NCBI GenBank assembly: GCA_008704415.1
Contig: VXIS01000458.1
Coordinates: 1-29,312, forward strand
Length of the DNA stretch: 29,312 nt
Source of the DNA: Sphaerosporella brunnea
Lineage: Eukaryota; Ascomycota; Pezizomycetes; Pezizales; Pyronemataceae
Reading direction: 5' to 3'
Under the pieces are notes generated by a model that worked only from the letters and a program-made list of their open reading frames with translations, was not told the DNA's origin and ran no database searches. The stretch's first letter is position 1. Every line of letters begins with the position of its first letter. Positions 8,248-18,294 of the stretch are shown in pieces. The translations under genes and the position numbers were made by a program.

Positions 8248-11200
8248 ATGAACCCCCTTAAGAGAAGGACAGTAGTGGCAGAAAGGCAGATGCCTAAGAA
8301 GCCTAGAGTGGATCCTCCAAGACACGGGAAGAGAATGTTCCTAGTGGCAGACATTTGGTGGACCACAGAGTATGGCAAGTCTCGCAGTTGCAAAGGAAGA
8401 TTCTTGATTGACTCAGGGTGTTCTGGGCCTATCCTGAATAAAGACTTTGTGTTCGAGCATAAGTTGCCATGGATAAAAAGAGACACTCCCATTCGAGTGA
8501 CTGGGGCAGATGGAACCCCATTAGCAGAGACTGGTGCTCGTTATACCAACCTTCTATGCATGAGGATTGGGGAGCACCAAGAAGAAATGACTTGGGAGAT
8601 AGGTCAGCTGGAGACAGATGTCTCGGGCTATATACCCATCTCCTGGTTAGAGCAGCACAACCCGGACATAGACTGGCACACGGGAACGATGCAGTGGCGC
8701 AGTGAGTACTGTCGTCAGCATTGCCTCCCAGTGTCGGTAAGGCAAGCTGTAAAGAACTTTGTCAAGTTGCTTCAAGAAGGCAAGCCCTGGGCTGTGGATA
8801 GTAAAGAATGGCACGATGAGGAAGGAGGTGACATCGCGGAGAGACTGCCAGAGCAGTACCGTGAATGGGCCTCAGTGTTCATCGAAGAGGAAATCAACCG
8901 CCTTCCTGACCACACCTCATACGACCATGAGATTAGACTGATAGAAGGGGCAGTGCCGCCTTATGGGCCCATATACCCTCTGTCAGAAAGAGAGTTGGAG
9001 GTATTAAGAGAATACCTTCGCAAGGAACTTGCTTCAGGCAAGATCAGACAGTCCAGGTCAGCGGCTGCGGCTCCTATCATCTTCGTCCCTAAGCCTGATG
9101 GAAGTCTTCGATTATGCGTTGACTATCGAGGTCTAAACAAGGTGACAGTCAAGGACCGCACCCCGCTCCCACTGATGTCGGAACTTCGTGAGCGATTGGG
9201 AAAGGCTAAGATATTCACTAAGCTGGACCTAAAGAATGGGTACAATCTCATTCGAATCGCGGAAGGAGACGAGTGGAAGACGGCGTTTAGGACGCGCTAT
9301 GGGCTGTTTGAGTACTTAGTCATGCCGTTTGGGCTGTGCAATGCGCCAGCTACCTTTCAGGCCATGATCAATACAGTTCTTCGAGAACTGTTAGATGAAG
9401 GAGTAGTCGTCTATATCGATGACATACTCATCTACTTCCGAGACGGAAGAGAGACATATAGAACTTGTGAAGAGAGTTCTAGAGAAGCTGAAGCAGACAA
9501 GACTTGTGTGCTTCAATAAAGAAGAGTTGTTTCCATGTCTCGGAAGTGGAATACCTAGGATACCAGATATCCTCAGAAGGGATCTTGATGTCCCCAAGTA
9601 AGGTTAAGACCATCACAGAGTGGGTGGCACCTCAGAAGGTGAAGGACGTGCAATCCTTCATTGGGTTCGCGAACTTCTACAGGAGATTCATTAATGGATT
9701 CTCCAAGATAGTCGCGCCACTGACGGAGTTGACAAAGAAGGGTGTAGCCTTCGAGTGGTCCTCCAAGTGTCAGCAGGCGTTTGAGGAGCTCAAGAAGAAA
9801 TTCATTGAGGCTCCGATCTTAGTCCACTTTCATCCTGAAAGACAGACAGTCGTGGAGACGGATGCTAGCGATTTCGCGCTTGCCGCTATCCTCTCCCAGA
9901 TACAGGATGATGTCCGATTACACCCAGTGGCCTTTCACTCCCGAAAGTTCAAGCCTGCCGAAATCAACTATGACATTCACGACAAAGAAATGCTAGCCAT
10001 TGTGGTAGCATTTCAAGAATGGGAACATATGTTGAAGTCAGTGGCCTGGAGAGATCACGGTGTATACGGATCACAAGAACTTGGAGTACTTTGCGTCGAC
10101 AAAGGTGTTGACAAGACGTCAAGCCCGTTGGGCAGAACACCTAGCAGAGTTTAACTTCAAAGTAGTATATCGGCCTGGAGATAAGAATACGAAGGCTGAT
10201 GTGTTATCGAGGCGTTGGGACTACGCCCCAGAGGAGGGGAGTAAAGCTCCCGAGATGAGCTTCTTCAAGCCTGGACAACTCGTTATGAGCTCTGCCAAGC
10301 TTGCTGGATCCAGAGAGGTCCAGTTGCCGGAGCCATTCTTGGAGGCGTTGCGCAGAGCAGCAGCCGTAGACCAAGACTGGTTGAAGACAAGAGAAGCAGT
10401 AGAGAAGCAGGATCCAAATGTAGCAGAGGAGTTTGAGGTTAAAGAGGGACTTCTGTTCTACGAGAATAGATGGGTAATCCCTAATGACCCACAGCTCAGG
10501 CTACGGATCTTGCAAGAGAATCATGACTCCAAGGCAGCAGGCCACTTTGGACAGTTCAAGACCGCAGAAAGAATGAAGCAGAACTTCTTCTGGTCTAAGA
10601 TGGACGAGGACGTACGAGATTATGTTAGAAGCTGTGACACTTGTCAGAGAGATAAGGACCAGCAGGCATAAGAAGTATGGGCTGTTACAGCCCTTAGAGA
10701 TTCCGTACCGTCCGTGGAAGTCTATCTCGATGGACTTCATAGTGGCATTGCCAGAGTCAGACGGCTACACCCAGGTGTAGGGTAATAGTAGACCGTCTTA
10801 CCAAGATGGCGCACTTCATTCCGTTGAAGACGAATGAAGAGACCCCAGTGCAAGAGTTAGCAAAGCTCTTCGCAAAGGAGATTTGGAGGCTCCATGGCCT
10901 ACCCTCAGAGATAGTGTCCGATAGAGATGCGAAGTTCACGTCGCACTTCTGGAAGGAGTTGATGGAACATTTGGACGTCAAGTTGTCTATGTCCACAGCT
11001 TTCCATCCACAGACCGATGGACAGACTGAGAGAGTCAACTCCGTGTTGGAGCAGTATGTCAGACACTACTGTTCCTTCCAGCAGGACGACTGGGTAGACC
11101 TGTTGCCGATGGCAGAAGTTTGCCTATAATACGGCAGTCTCCGAGACTACCAAGATGTCTCCGTTTCAGGCGAACTATATGTTCCAGCCAGAAACACAGT

Positions 11201-11824
11201 GGATCAAGCCAGCCGAAGGGCAGGAATGGTCCAACCCAGCAAGCGAGCTGTTGCTTACACGCTGGAAGGGAATCTTGGAGTTCCTGAAAGAGAACATCTA
11301 TCAAGCACAGACACGGATGGCAAAGTGGCATGACGCGAAAGCGCAAAGCCAGCCTTCGTTCAAAGTGGGAGATAAGGTGATGATAGACGCTCGCAACATA
11401 CGGACAAAGAGGCCCTCAAAGAAGCTTGATCACAAGAAGATCGGGCCGTTCCCAATCATAAAGTTGATAGGGAAACGAGCGGTGAAGGTCCGGTTGCCTC
11501 CAGCTATGGAGATGCATCCAGTCTATCATGTGTCCTTGGTGGAGCCATACAGGGAGTCAAAGCTTCCTGGAAGACACCAAAGTCCACCTCCTCCCGAAGA
11601 GATAGATGGAGAGCAGTACTGGGTGGTCGACAAGATCGCCAAAAGCAGGCTCAACCGGCAGAAAAAGAGGGTTGAGTACTTGGTATTCTGGAAAGGCTAT
11701 CCTCCAGAGGAAGCCACGTGGGAACCATGGGAGCACTTGCAAGGATGACGAAACTGTCAGCCGTATGCTCAAGGAGTTCCATGAAAGATATCCCCGACAG
11801 GCGAGGGATAGTAGAATGAAATGA
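8248..11824 (+). pseudogene. pol: Element B Pol: protease, reverse transcriptase, RNase H, integrase, chromodomain (seven frameshifts)
   Basis: The ATG at 8248 (MNPLKRRTVVAER) matches the start in D. In order: protease with LIDSGCSGP (about 8404-8433); RT with LCVDYRGLNKV, FTKLDLKNGYN and YIDDIL (about 9100-9430); RNase H with ETDASDFALAA and TDHKNLEYF; the integrase zinc region ENHDSKAAGHF...CDTCQRDK. The catalytic core follows with [22 protein letters not shown] and QTDGQTERV, then GDKVMIDARN, HPVYHVSLVEP, and a chromodomain YLVFWKGYPPEEATWEPWEH. All catalytic residues are present. Seven lesions break it, near 9436, 9500, 10043, 10665, 10779, 11118 and 11744. Each is a single-base insertion, and there is no nonsense substitution. 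The full frame, allowing for these, ends in TGA at 11822-11824. This is either a young dead copy or a copy carrying sequence errors. Confidence 0.93.
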
Positions 11825-11892
11825 AGGATTTCCTTAGTCACATTTCCTTACACTAAAAGATTAATAGTTAGTATCTCGGGACGAGATTAGTT

Positions 11893-11902
11893 AGGAGGGG
11901 AG
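11893..11902 (+). other. Polypurine tract of element B
   Basis: AGGAGGGGAG lies 3 nt before the 3' LTR start TGTCACGGG, the normal position for the plus-strand primer. Confidence 0.75.
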
Positions 11903-11905
11903 TAA

Positions 11906-12726
11906 TGTCACGGGTATGGTCACGTGACATGTGCTCTTAGTAGTCAGCTAGGGAACTAGAATAGAGTCTGCATAGTGATCTCTTCGAGGGCACGTGATAG
12001 CCGGGTGGCTCCGGATCATAGTAGCTAGCTTGAATGACACTATGGAAGAACTCGGAGATCGGGTGCCTCAGATAGGACGCTATCTGAGAAGAGAACCCGA
12101 TTCGGAGATGACAGTAGTATAGGCTATTGTCAGAGCTCTTCCGAGATATCTTCGTTGACCTACCTGTTTCGGAACTGGCATGACGATCGGAGGGGTCAGG
12201 AGTGATCAACCGGAAGGCGTTGAGCCGACAACGGGAAGAATCGCTCGGCCTAGAACCTCCATAGTAAGTATGGTTGTCGCGTAAGGCATGCGATGCAGAA
12301 GATCGGGAGATGGAGCCAATAGGGCTGAGCATCTACCTGTAGCACGAGGATACGATCCCGGAGAGGGGTATTCCGTGTGCGACCCATGTCTATGACTCAT
12401 GATTTGAAATCAAAGAGTGAGTCATAGGAAGGTGGGGCGATCTCTGTGCGCGCCTTGACGCCCACAGTCGTAGAGACTGTCGGAAAGCCAAAGCAAGGAG
12501 TGAAGGCTGAGTATTACTCAGGGAGACGGTAGTCTCTGGAGCGGCTTCCTACTATAAGTAGGATTGCTTCCGCCCAGTGAACCCCTTTATCTTCAGCGAA
12601 CAAGAACCATCAGTGTCCACCCGACAGAATAGCCCTTAAAATTCTATTGTTGAGGATTTTGCAAGTCATTTTCCCAAAGTCACGGGTTCAATTCCACGCC
12701 TCTCTGGTAGACAGAGCCGCGTTACA
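11906..12726 (+). mobile_element. 3' LTR of element B
   Basis: The LTR starts TGTCACGGGT and ends CGTTACA (821 bp). It has the same palindromes, TATA block and CTTAAAATTCT motif as the 5' LTR. The last 80 bp differ in sequence and length from the 5' LTR and look more like LTR E (28618 on). The base after it (12727) is already inside the RNase H region of element C, and its 3' flank GTGGT does not match the 5' flank of B (AGAAC). Confidence 0.92.
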
Positions 12727-14846
12727 GTGGTTGCCCCACTCACCTCGCTGACCAAGAAAGACAATGGCCAACCCGCGCCCTTTGTGTGGGGTACCACGCA
12801 GCAAAACGCGTTCGATACCCTCAAAAAGGCTTTTACAACCGCCCCGATTCTCCGACACTTCGACTATGATCGTGAAGTTGTTGTCGAAACCGATGCATCA
12901 GACTACGTCTCAGCCGGTGTCCTCTCCCAGTATGACGATGAGGGAACCCTCCACCCCGTCGCCTTCTTTTCCAAGAAACACTCCCCTGCCGAATGCAACT
13001 ATGAGATCTACGACAAGGAGTTGATGGCTATCGTTCGATGCTTCGAGGAATGGCATGCTCACCTTGAAGGCTCTGCGTTCCCCGTCCAGGTTCTCACCGA
13101 TCACAAGAACCTGGAATATTTCATGACAACGAAACTGCTCAACCGTCGCCAGGCCCGCTGGTCCGAATTCCTGTCTCGCTTCAACTTCAAGATAGTCTAT
13201 CGACCTGGTGTCGCTGGTGGGAAACCCGACGCCCTCACTAGGAGGTCTGGAGACCTCCCTAAAGAGGGGGATGAACGACTTTTGGCCAACCAACTGGCAG
13301 TCCTCAAACCGCAGAACCTGCCCGACAATCTACGTTTGATGGCGGAAAACCCACCCAGCACCGGGCCGTCCTCCCTGGAAACCCTGTTTGACAAAGGGTA
13401 CGAAGCGGATTCTTTCCCGCAACGAGTCCTAGAGATGCTGGCAAAAGGCACCCGAATCTCCAAAGACATTTCACTTGCCGACTGCTCTGAGCACCAAGGG
13501 AGACTAATGTACCGCGGATGCTTCTACGTCCCAGATTACGCCCCCCTTCGGCTCTGACTCATTCAAGACCACCACGACCCTCCGACCATGGGACACCCGG
13601 GACGTGCAAAGACCTTGGAACTCCTATCCCGACGCTACTACTGGACAAGTATGCGACACGACGTTGAGAGATTCGTACGCAATTGTCATACCTGCCGACG
13701 GACGAAAGCAACAAGACACGCACCGTTCGGGACTCTGAAGCCTCTTCCTGTCCCACACCATCCTTGGCAAAGTGTCTCCGTCGTATTTCGTCACTGGACT
13801 TCCTGTCTCGGAAGGCTACGACGCAATCTGCACAGTAGTCTGCCGACTAACAAAACAACGCCACCTGATTCCCTGTCTTACAACCATCGACGCAGAAGGA
13901 TTCGCTCAGCTATTTATTGAAAACGTCTTCAAGCACCATGGCCTCCCCGACGTTCTCATCTCCGACCGAGGCCCCCAATTCGTTGCTAACTTCTGGAAAC
14001 ACCTTGCTTCCTGTCTTGGGATTGAGACTGCTCCAAGCACCGCCTTCCACCCGCAGACCGATGGTCAGACAGAACGGATCAATGCCGTCACGGAGCAGTA
14101 TCTCCGCGCCTACGTATCATACCTGCAGAACGATTGGAAGAAGTATCTCCCCCTGGCCAAATTCGCAGCCAATAACCAGGCTTGCGAGACTACGTCACTG
14201 TCTCCTTTCTTCGCCGTCTATGGCCGTAACCCTAAGTGCTCCTTTGAGCTAGACATTCGGACCGACAACCCCGAACAGGTCGACGCGCAGCTGGTGGCCG
14301 AGCGGATGTCACACATCACCGACGTTCTACGAGCCGAGATGAAGTACGCCCAAGTCAGATATACTGAAGCCGCCGATCGGTCCCGAGCCCCCGCCCCTGT
14401 GTTCAAAGAGAACGACCTCGTCTGGCTGGACTCTAGGAACTTGCGCACGGAACGACCATCTAGGAAACTCGAAAACAAGCACCTGGGCCCTTACCGAGTG
14501 GTTCGAGCCGTCGGTACCCATGCCTATGAATTGGACATCCCCGACACCATGAAGAACCATCGCACCTTTCCGGTCTCGCTCCTAAACCCGGCATCTTCCG
14601 ACCCCCTCCCTGGACAGATCATTCCACCCCCTCTCCCTGTTGTTGTCGATGGCGAAAAAGAATGGTCCTTCGATGCCATTCTGGATTCCCGCTTGGTAAG
14701 GGGACGCCTCAAATATCTGGTAAAGTGGACCGGCTACGACCCACCGGAATGGGAGGCGGCGGAAGGAATCAATGGCCTTGAAGCTATCGACCGCTTTCCA
14801 CGAATTGTACCCACACAAGCCCGGACCACTCCCAGATGACAGCTGA
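12727..14846 (+). pseudogene. pol: Element C: pol from RT/RNase H to chromodomain, 5'-truncated
   Basis: The gypsy pol begins abruptly at the end of the element B LTR, at the RT-RNase H junction ([11 protein letters not shown]). RNase H shows [24 protein letters not shown] and [10 protein letters not shown]. The integrase has the HHCC region (HPGRAKTLELLSRRYYW, NCHTCRRTK), the second Asp in ISDRGPQF and the Glu in [16 protein letters not shown]-like sequence (ENDLVWLDSRN) and a chromodomain (YLVKWTGYDPPEWE) follow. Lesions: TGA at 13555-13557 where Arg is expected; an extra T near 13784 exactly at the first catalytic Asp codon; an extra T near 14795 in the tail. Corrected for these, the frame ends in TGA at 14844-14846. 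It is the same family group as element A. Confidence 0.93.
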
Positions 14847-14868
14847 AGCTTCGTCGGAGCTCAGCCAT

Positions 14869-14878
14869 AGGAGGGAGA
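14869..14878 (+). other. Polypurine tract of element C
   Basis: AGGAGGGAGA lies 3 nt before the LTR start TGTCACGGC, in the same position as in element A. Confidence 0.7.
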
Positions 14879-14927
14879 TACTGTCACGGCTCAAGGTTAA
14901 GGGGTGGCTCGGCGCTAGGGTTAGAGT

Positions 14928-14960
14928 GTCACGTGACGCGGCGCGCCGCGGTCACGTGAC
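14928..14960 (+). promoter_or_regulatory. 33-bp palindrome with two CACGTG cores
   Basis: GTCACGTGA, then CGCGGCGCGCCGCG, then one unpaired G, then TCACGTGAC: a perfect palindrome apart from that G. CACGTG is the known core of bHLH factor sites. It lies just before a TATA-like ATAAAT. Element A has a decayed version at 1307-1338, and element B has GTCACGTGAC near its LTR start. Confidence 0.55.
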
Positions 14961-15063
14961 GGGAAAGCATAAATGGAGAGGTTTCACTTGTTTTTGTTTC
15001 TTTTCTTCTTTTCTTCTTTACAGAACGTCTTGTATACTAGCGAACCTAGTAACCTTGAACCAC

Positions 15064-15277
15064 CTTGTCTTGTCTCGTCTTCTTCTGCCTCTTGTCCTTG
15101 TCCTCCTGCCTCCGGTCCTTGCCTCGAAAGCTACGTACCTTGGACGTTTCCTCGTGCCTGTACCGTTACACTTGTCTTGTCTCGTCTTCTCCTGCCTCTT
15201 GTCCTTGTCCTCCTGCCTCCGGTCCTTGCCTCGAAAGCTACGTACCTTGGACGTCTCCTCGCGCCTGTCCCGTTATC
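15064..15277 (+). repeat. 107-bp tandem duplication in the element C LTR
   Basis: Unit 1 (15064-15170) and unit 2 (15171-15277) are nearly identical. Both start CTTGTCTTGTCTCGTCTTCT and contain GAAAGCTACGTACCTTGGACG. Unit 1 ends in GTTACA and unit 2 in GTTATC. The few differences suggest a fairly recent duplication. Confidence 0.85.
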
Positions 15278-15307
15278 GAAAACTCCATCCAAGCTCGCGC
15301 TGTTACA

Positions 15308-15622
15308 TCAGTCATGCCCAGAATGTTACAGAAATAACTAGCAATAGATTCATACACGACTAGTGAGTGATCATACATAGCCGCGTATGAGTGGATCCGT
15401 TTGGACACAACAGTGAGTTAATGTAAGGCTGACATGGGAAACTCTGAGTAGAAGAGAACGGTGTGAGCAAACAGGCGAAAGATACGAAAATAAGAAAACA
15501 TGTGACGAGGACATGATTCAGTAAATACAGTGGTAAGTGTCTGTGTGGAATGGAAAAGAAACCAGTATGAAAAGAGAAAAACACTTCTGGAAAAACAAGG
15601 AAATATTATGTCCATCCCAATT
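15308..15622. other. Spacer with no recognised content
   Basis: No coding content, repeat or RNA feature is apparent between the element C LTR and the 9-bp array. Confidence 0.5.
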
Positions 15623-15623
15623 T

Positions 15624-16303
15624 AACAATTATCACAATCATTACAATCAATACAATCATAAAAATCATCACATTCATTTCAAGATTACAATGATTAGAAT
15701 TCTCGCAATCATTGCAATCATTAGAATTACCACAATGATAAGTATCATTCCAATCATTAGATTTGCCACAAGAATCACAATCATTACACTCATCAGCATT
15801 ATCATAAACATTACAATCATAGCAATTACCACATTCATTACAATCATTAAAATCATCAAAATTATCGCCATCATTACAATCATGAGAATCATCAAAATAA
15901 TTATAATTATTACAACGATTACAATCATCAGAATTACTACAATCATTATCATCCTTACAATCATCAAAATGATCACAACAATCAAAATCATTACAATGCT
16001 CAAAATCATTGCCATCATCACAATCATCGCAATCACGGCAATCATTACAATCATTCCCATCCTCCGAATCATCCCAAGCAACAAAATCATGACAATCATC
16101 ATAATCATCAGAATTATTGCCTACATTACACTTATCACAGTAATCAGAAGCATCACAATCATTAAAATCATCAGAATCATCGCAATGAGTACAATTATTA
16201 CCACAATCGAAATCATCACAATCATGATGATCTTCACAATCACCAAAATCCTGGGAATCGTTGTGATTGCTGTTATCATCGCAATCAAGACTATAATGAT
16301 GAA
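15624..16303. repeat. 9-bp-period minisatellite, about 75 units, open in several frames
   Basis: Units such as ACAATCATT, AAAATCATC and AGAATTACC follow each other in strict 9-bp phase for about 680 bp. The phase slips by one base once, near 15685. Because 9 is a multiple of 3 and the units avoid most stops, long ORFs appear on both strands: 15606-16364 on the - strand (Asn/Asp/Cys-rich, 252 codons) and 15537-16370 on the + strand (Ile/Thr-rich, 277 codons). I treat these as by-products of the repeat. A short copy in the opposite orientation lies at 1574-1669. Confidence 0.85.
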
Positions 16304-16930
16304 AGTGGCACCGAGAGAGGATGGTAATATCGCTACCATCGTTTACCGCATCGTCTACAACCATTCATAGCTGACTCAAGAATGTCAATTATACCCCCGA
16401 TGAGGCTTCCGGCATATTCTGGGCTGCGGTGACTCACCGAGCTTTATCCAGTCCGAAATTGCCCAATTTGAGTAATATTTTGATTTGGAAAATTTTTCCG
16501 TTTTAGGGATAAAGCAGTTATATAACAACTATCTTTCCAATAATGGACTTGCAATGTTGAAAAATTGCATTCCAGGAATTGATCAGGACGAGTGACATAC
16601 TGTAATTAAATACTGAGCTATAGCTGGTGAGGTTAACAGATCAATGTAAATGCTTTTAGATTCGCCTGTTAAATAGTGGCTAGTGAACAGGCATATGGGG
16701 AACACGCGGTGACGAGTCATGAATACAGAGCCTCTGAATGTAGAGTGATATGTACCATGCAGTCAAGGCATATGTGCATGAAACATTGCGCAGTGAGGTA
16801 ATGAGAGGAGTTCGTGGGCTAAAGCAGTATCTCAATGAGGAGAGGTGGTAGGTTCCAGTCGAGGAAGCATGACTGTCTCACTTCACCGTCAGCACCGGCA
16901 CAGTTAGACACAATTCCGTTCCATTAGACG
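16304..16930. other. AT-rich stretch with no recognised content
   Basis: No ORF or known repeat family is visible here. It separates the 9-bp array from the LTR remnant that follows. Confidence 0.45.
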
Positions 16931-16949
16931 TCGTGAATCTCAGCTCCAA

Positions 16950-17054
16950 TTGTTGTCTCTGATTTGTGTCTCTGATTCTTGTCTCCGGCTGAAACCGTTA
17001 CGTATGCGAGTACCTTGAGCCATATACGCTTACCCTGCAGTCTCCCCCGTTATA
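16950..17054 (+). mobile_element. LTR remnant of the A/C family
   Basis: A CT-rich tract (TTGTCTCTGATT repeated) is followed by TATGCGAGTACCTTGAG and CCCCCGTTATA. This matches the order seen at the 3' end of the element A LTR (TACGCGAGTACCTTGGG, then CCGTTACA). Only the last 100 bp or so is recognisable, and the left boundary is uncertain. Confidence 0.45.
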
Positions 17055-17258
17055 TTCGTGAGCACAGAGAGACAGGATGCGCAGCCAGCCGATGGGTAGG
17101 ACAAGCAGGGTGATATTTTCTTCGATGGCTTAGCGGTATAGTAAACACATGTGCTTTAAAAAATATGTTTCTGCTTTTGCACCCCAACTACAGCTTGTGT
17201 TCATCGCCCCTTTTCAATGAAAATACTTGTCCAAGCTTGACGGATAAAACAGTGCCTC
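17055..17258. other. Spacer with no firm feature
   Basis: No ORF is supported. A TGGCTTAGCGG block at 17126-17136 resembles a tRNA A box, but no tRNA fold could be built around it. Confidence 0.35.
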
Positions 17259-18287
17259 TGTAAAACCCACTATGTTCACTAAACCGCGTACGAGGAAGAT
17301 AGGCCAAACAGAAATCCTTTTCCAAGGAAAAGACACTTATTAGACGAAGAGCTTTCAAATACGTGATCGGTAAAAATTGCCAATGGTACCGAGTATATTC
17401 GTACCAAAGGTAACAAAGGATAAAGATGCGAAACAAATGTGATCGTGTAGAACCATAATATTGTTCAGACTGAACCTCACAATATCCTAACGACGAGGTC
17501 TGCAAACTCGGATGATCTTTAAACTTGGGGAAATTCTCTCGGTTTATATGCAGACGGATTTGCCTTTGAGCCTGAGAGTTGATTTCCAATCCTCGGACAA
17601 ACAATTGCCCCGATTGCCACGTAAGTGGACCAAGCTTCTATGACAAGCCATGGATTATAGATAACCTTCACTCCAACTCGGACACTCTTCTGCAGCTATG
17701 GCGTGATTTTACGCATAAGAATTGATGCCTCGAACGCGCCATTGAAGTCCCGCAGTAGCTATGACGCGCTGACCAAATGCCAAAGTAACTTTGGTACTTA
17801 TCAAGTCTTGTCACAGGTGCTCCGCTCATATATCTGCAGCGTACGTTTTGGTATAACGGTTGGATGCAAAATAATGTGAGTGATTTTGTACCCGGAAAAA
17901 AAATATTTTTCCATGCGAACCAGCAACTAACCACCTTTTGCCATATAACTCACGGTGAATAACCTGTGACAACTGTAAGGTGTTATACTAAGAACAGTTG
18001 CCAATTATCCACTTGTATGCACCTGACGCGTACGCGTGGTGGGTTATTTTGCCCACAGAAAAGAACACTTTTACCATTGGTTCTGGCAATTAACTTGACC
18101 ACCGCCATTATGACGTAAGTCTTGTAACTTCTAAGACACTTCCCAAGAGAGTGGACTCATTGATGATTATACAGCCTCACTGTTGATAATCATCAACGTC
18201 AATCAACGGTTATGTAACCCTTAAGATGTTGTTGGCATAACTCAAAAGGGGGTCCCAGAAATGATACTATATTAGTTGGGTGTAACA
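17259..18287 (-). mobile_element. LTR 2 of element F (second of a tandem pair)
   Basis: On the - strand it starts TGTTACACCCAAC and ends in GGTTTTACA (1029 bp). It is a diverged direct copy of the LTR at 18295-19312, separated from it by only 7 bp. An inverted repeat TTGATGATTAT/ATAATCATCAA (18160-18196) is conserved with the other copy. No matching internal region is recognisable beyond it. Confidence 0.7.
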
Positions 18288-18294
18288 CTACCTC

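Larger units (their letters stand above)
14882..15307 (+). mobile_element. 3' LTR of element C
   Basis: The LTR starts TGTCACGGC after the polypurine tract. A 33-bp palindrome (14928-14960) and a TATA-like ATAAAT (about 14970) form the likely promoter. The 3' part is CT-rich and contains a 107-bp tandem duplication. Because of that the end is uncertain: GTTACA occurs at 15165-15170 (end of the first unit) and again at 15302-15307. I give the longer version. Confidence 0.7.

Noticed and set aside
7600..8271. Intron joining gag and pol of element B
   Set aside because: The only donor-like GTGAGG (about 7907) is not conserved in D, and the spacer as a whole is conserved. There is no consistent splice pair.
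12651..12670. GGTTCAATTCC, a perfect Pol III B-box match, near the end of the B 3' LTR (also altered in LTR E)
   Set aside because: The flanks do not form a T arm and there is no convincing A box upstream. The 5' LTR of B lacks it.
15624..16303. CRISPR-like array
   Set aside because: The units are contiguous 9-bp repeats without spacers in a fungal transposon region.
15537..16370. Long + strand Ile/Thr-rich and - strand Asn/Asp/Cys-rich ORFs called as genes
   Set aside because: Both come from the 9-bp repeat, whose units rarely contain stops in any frame. No start context or domain supports a gene.
17119..17208. tRNA-like A box (TGGCTTAGCGG) and a weak B box (TGTTCATCGCC) 61 nt apart
   Set aside because: No acceptor, D or T stems could be formed around them, and the B box has two mismatches. 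It may be a chance match or a decayed SINE head.
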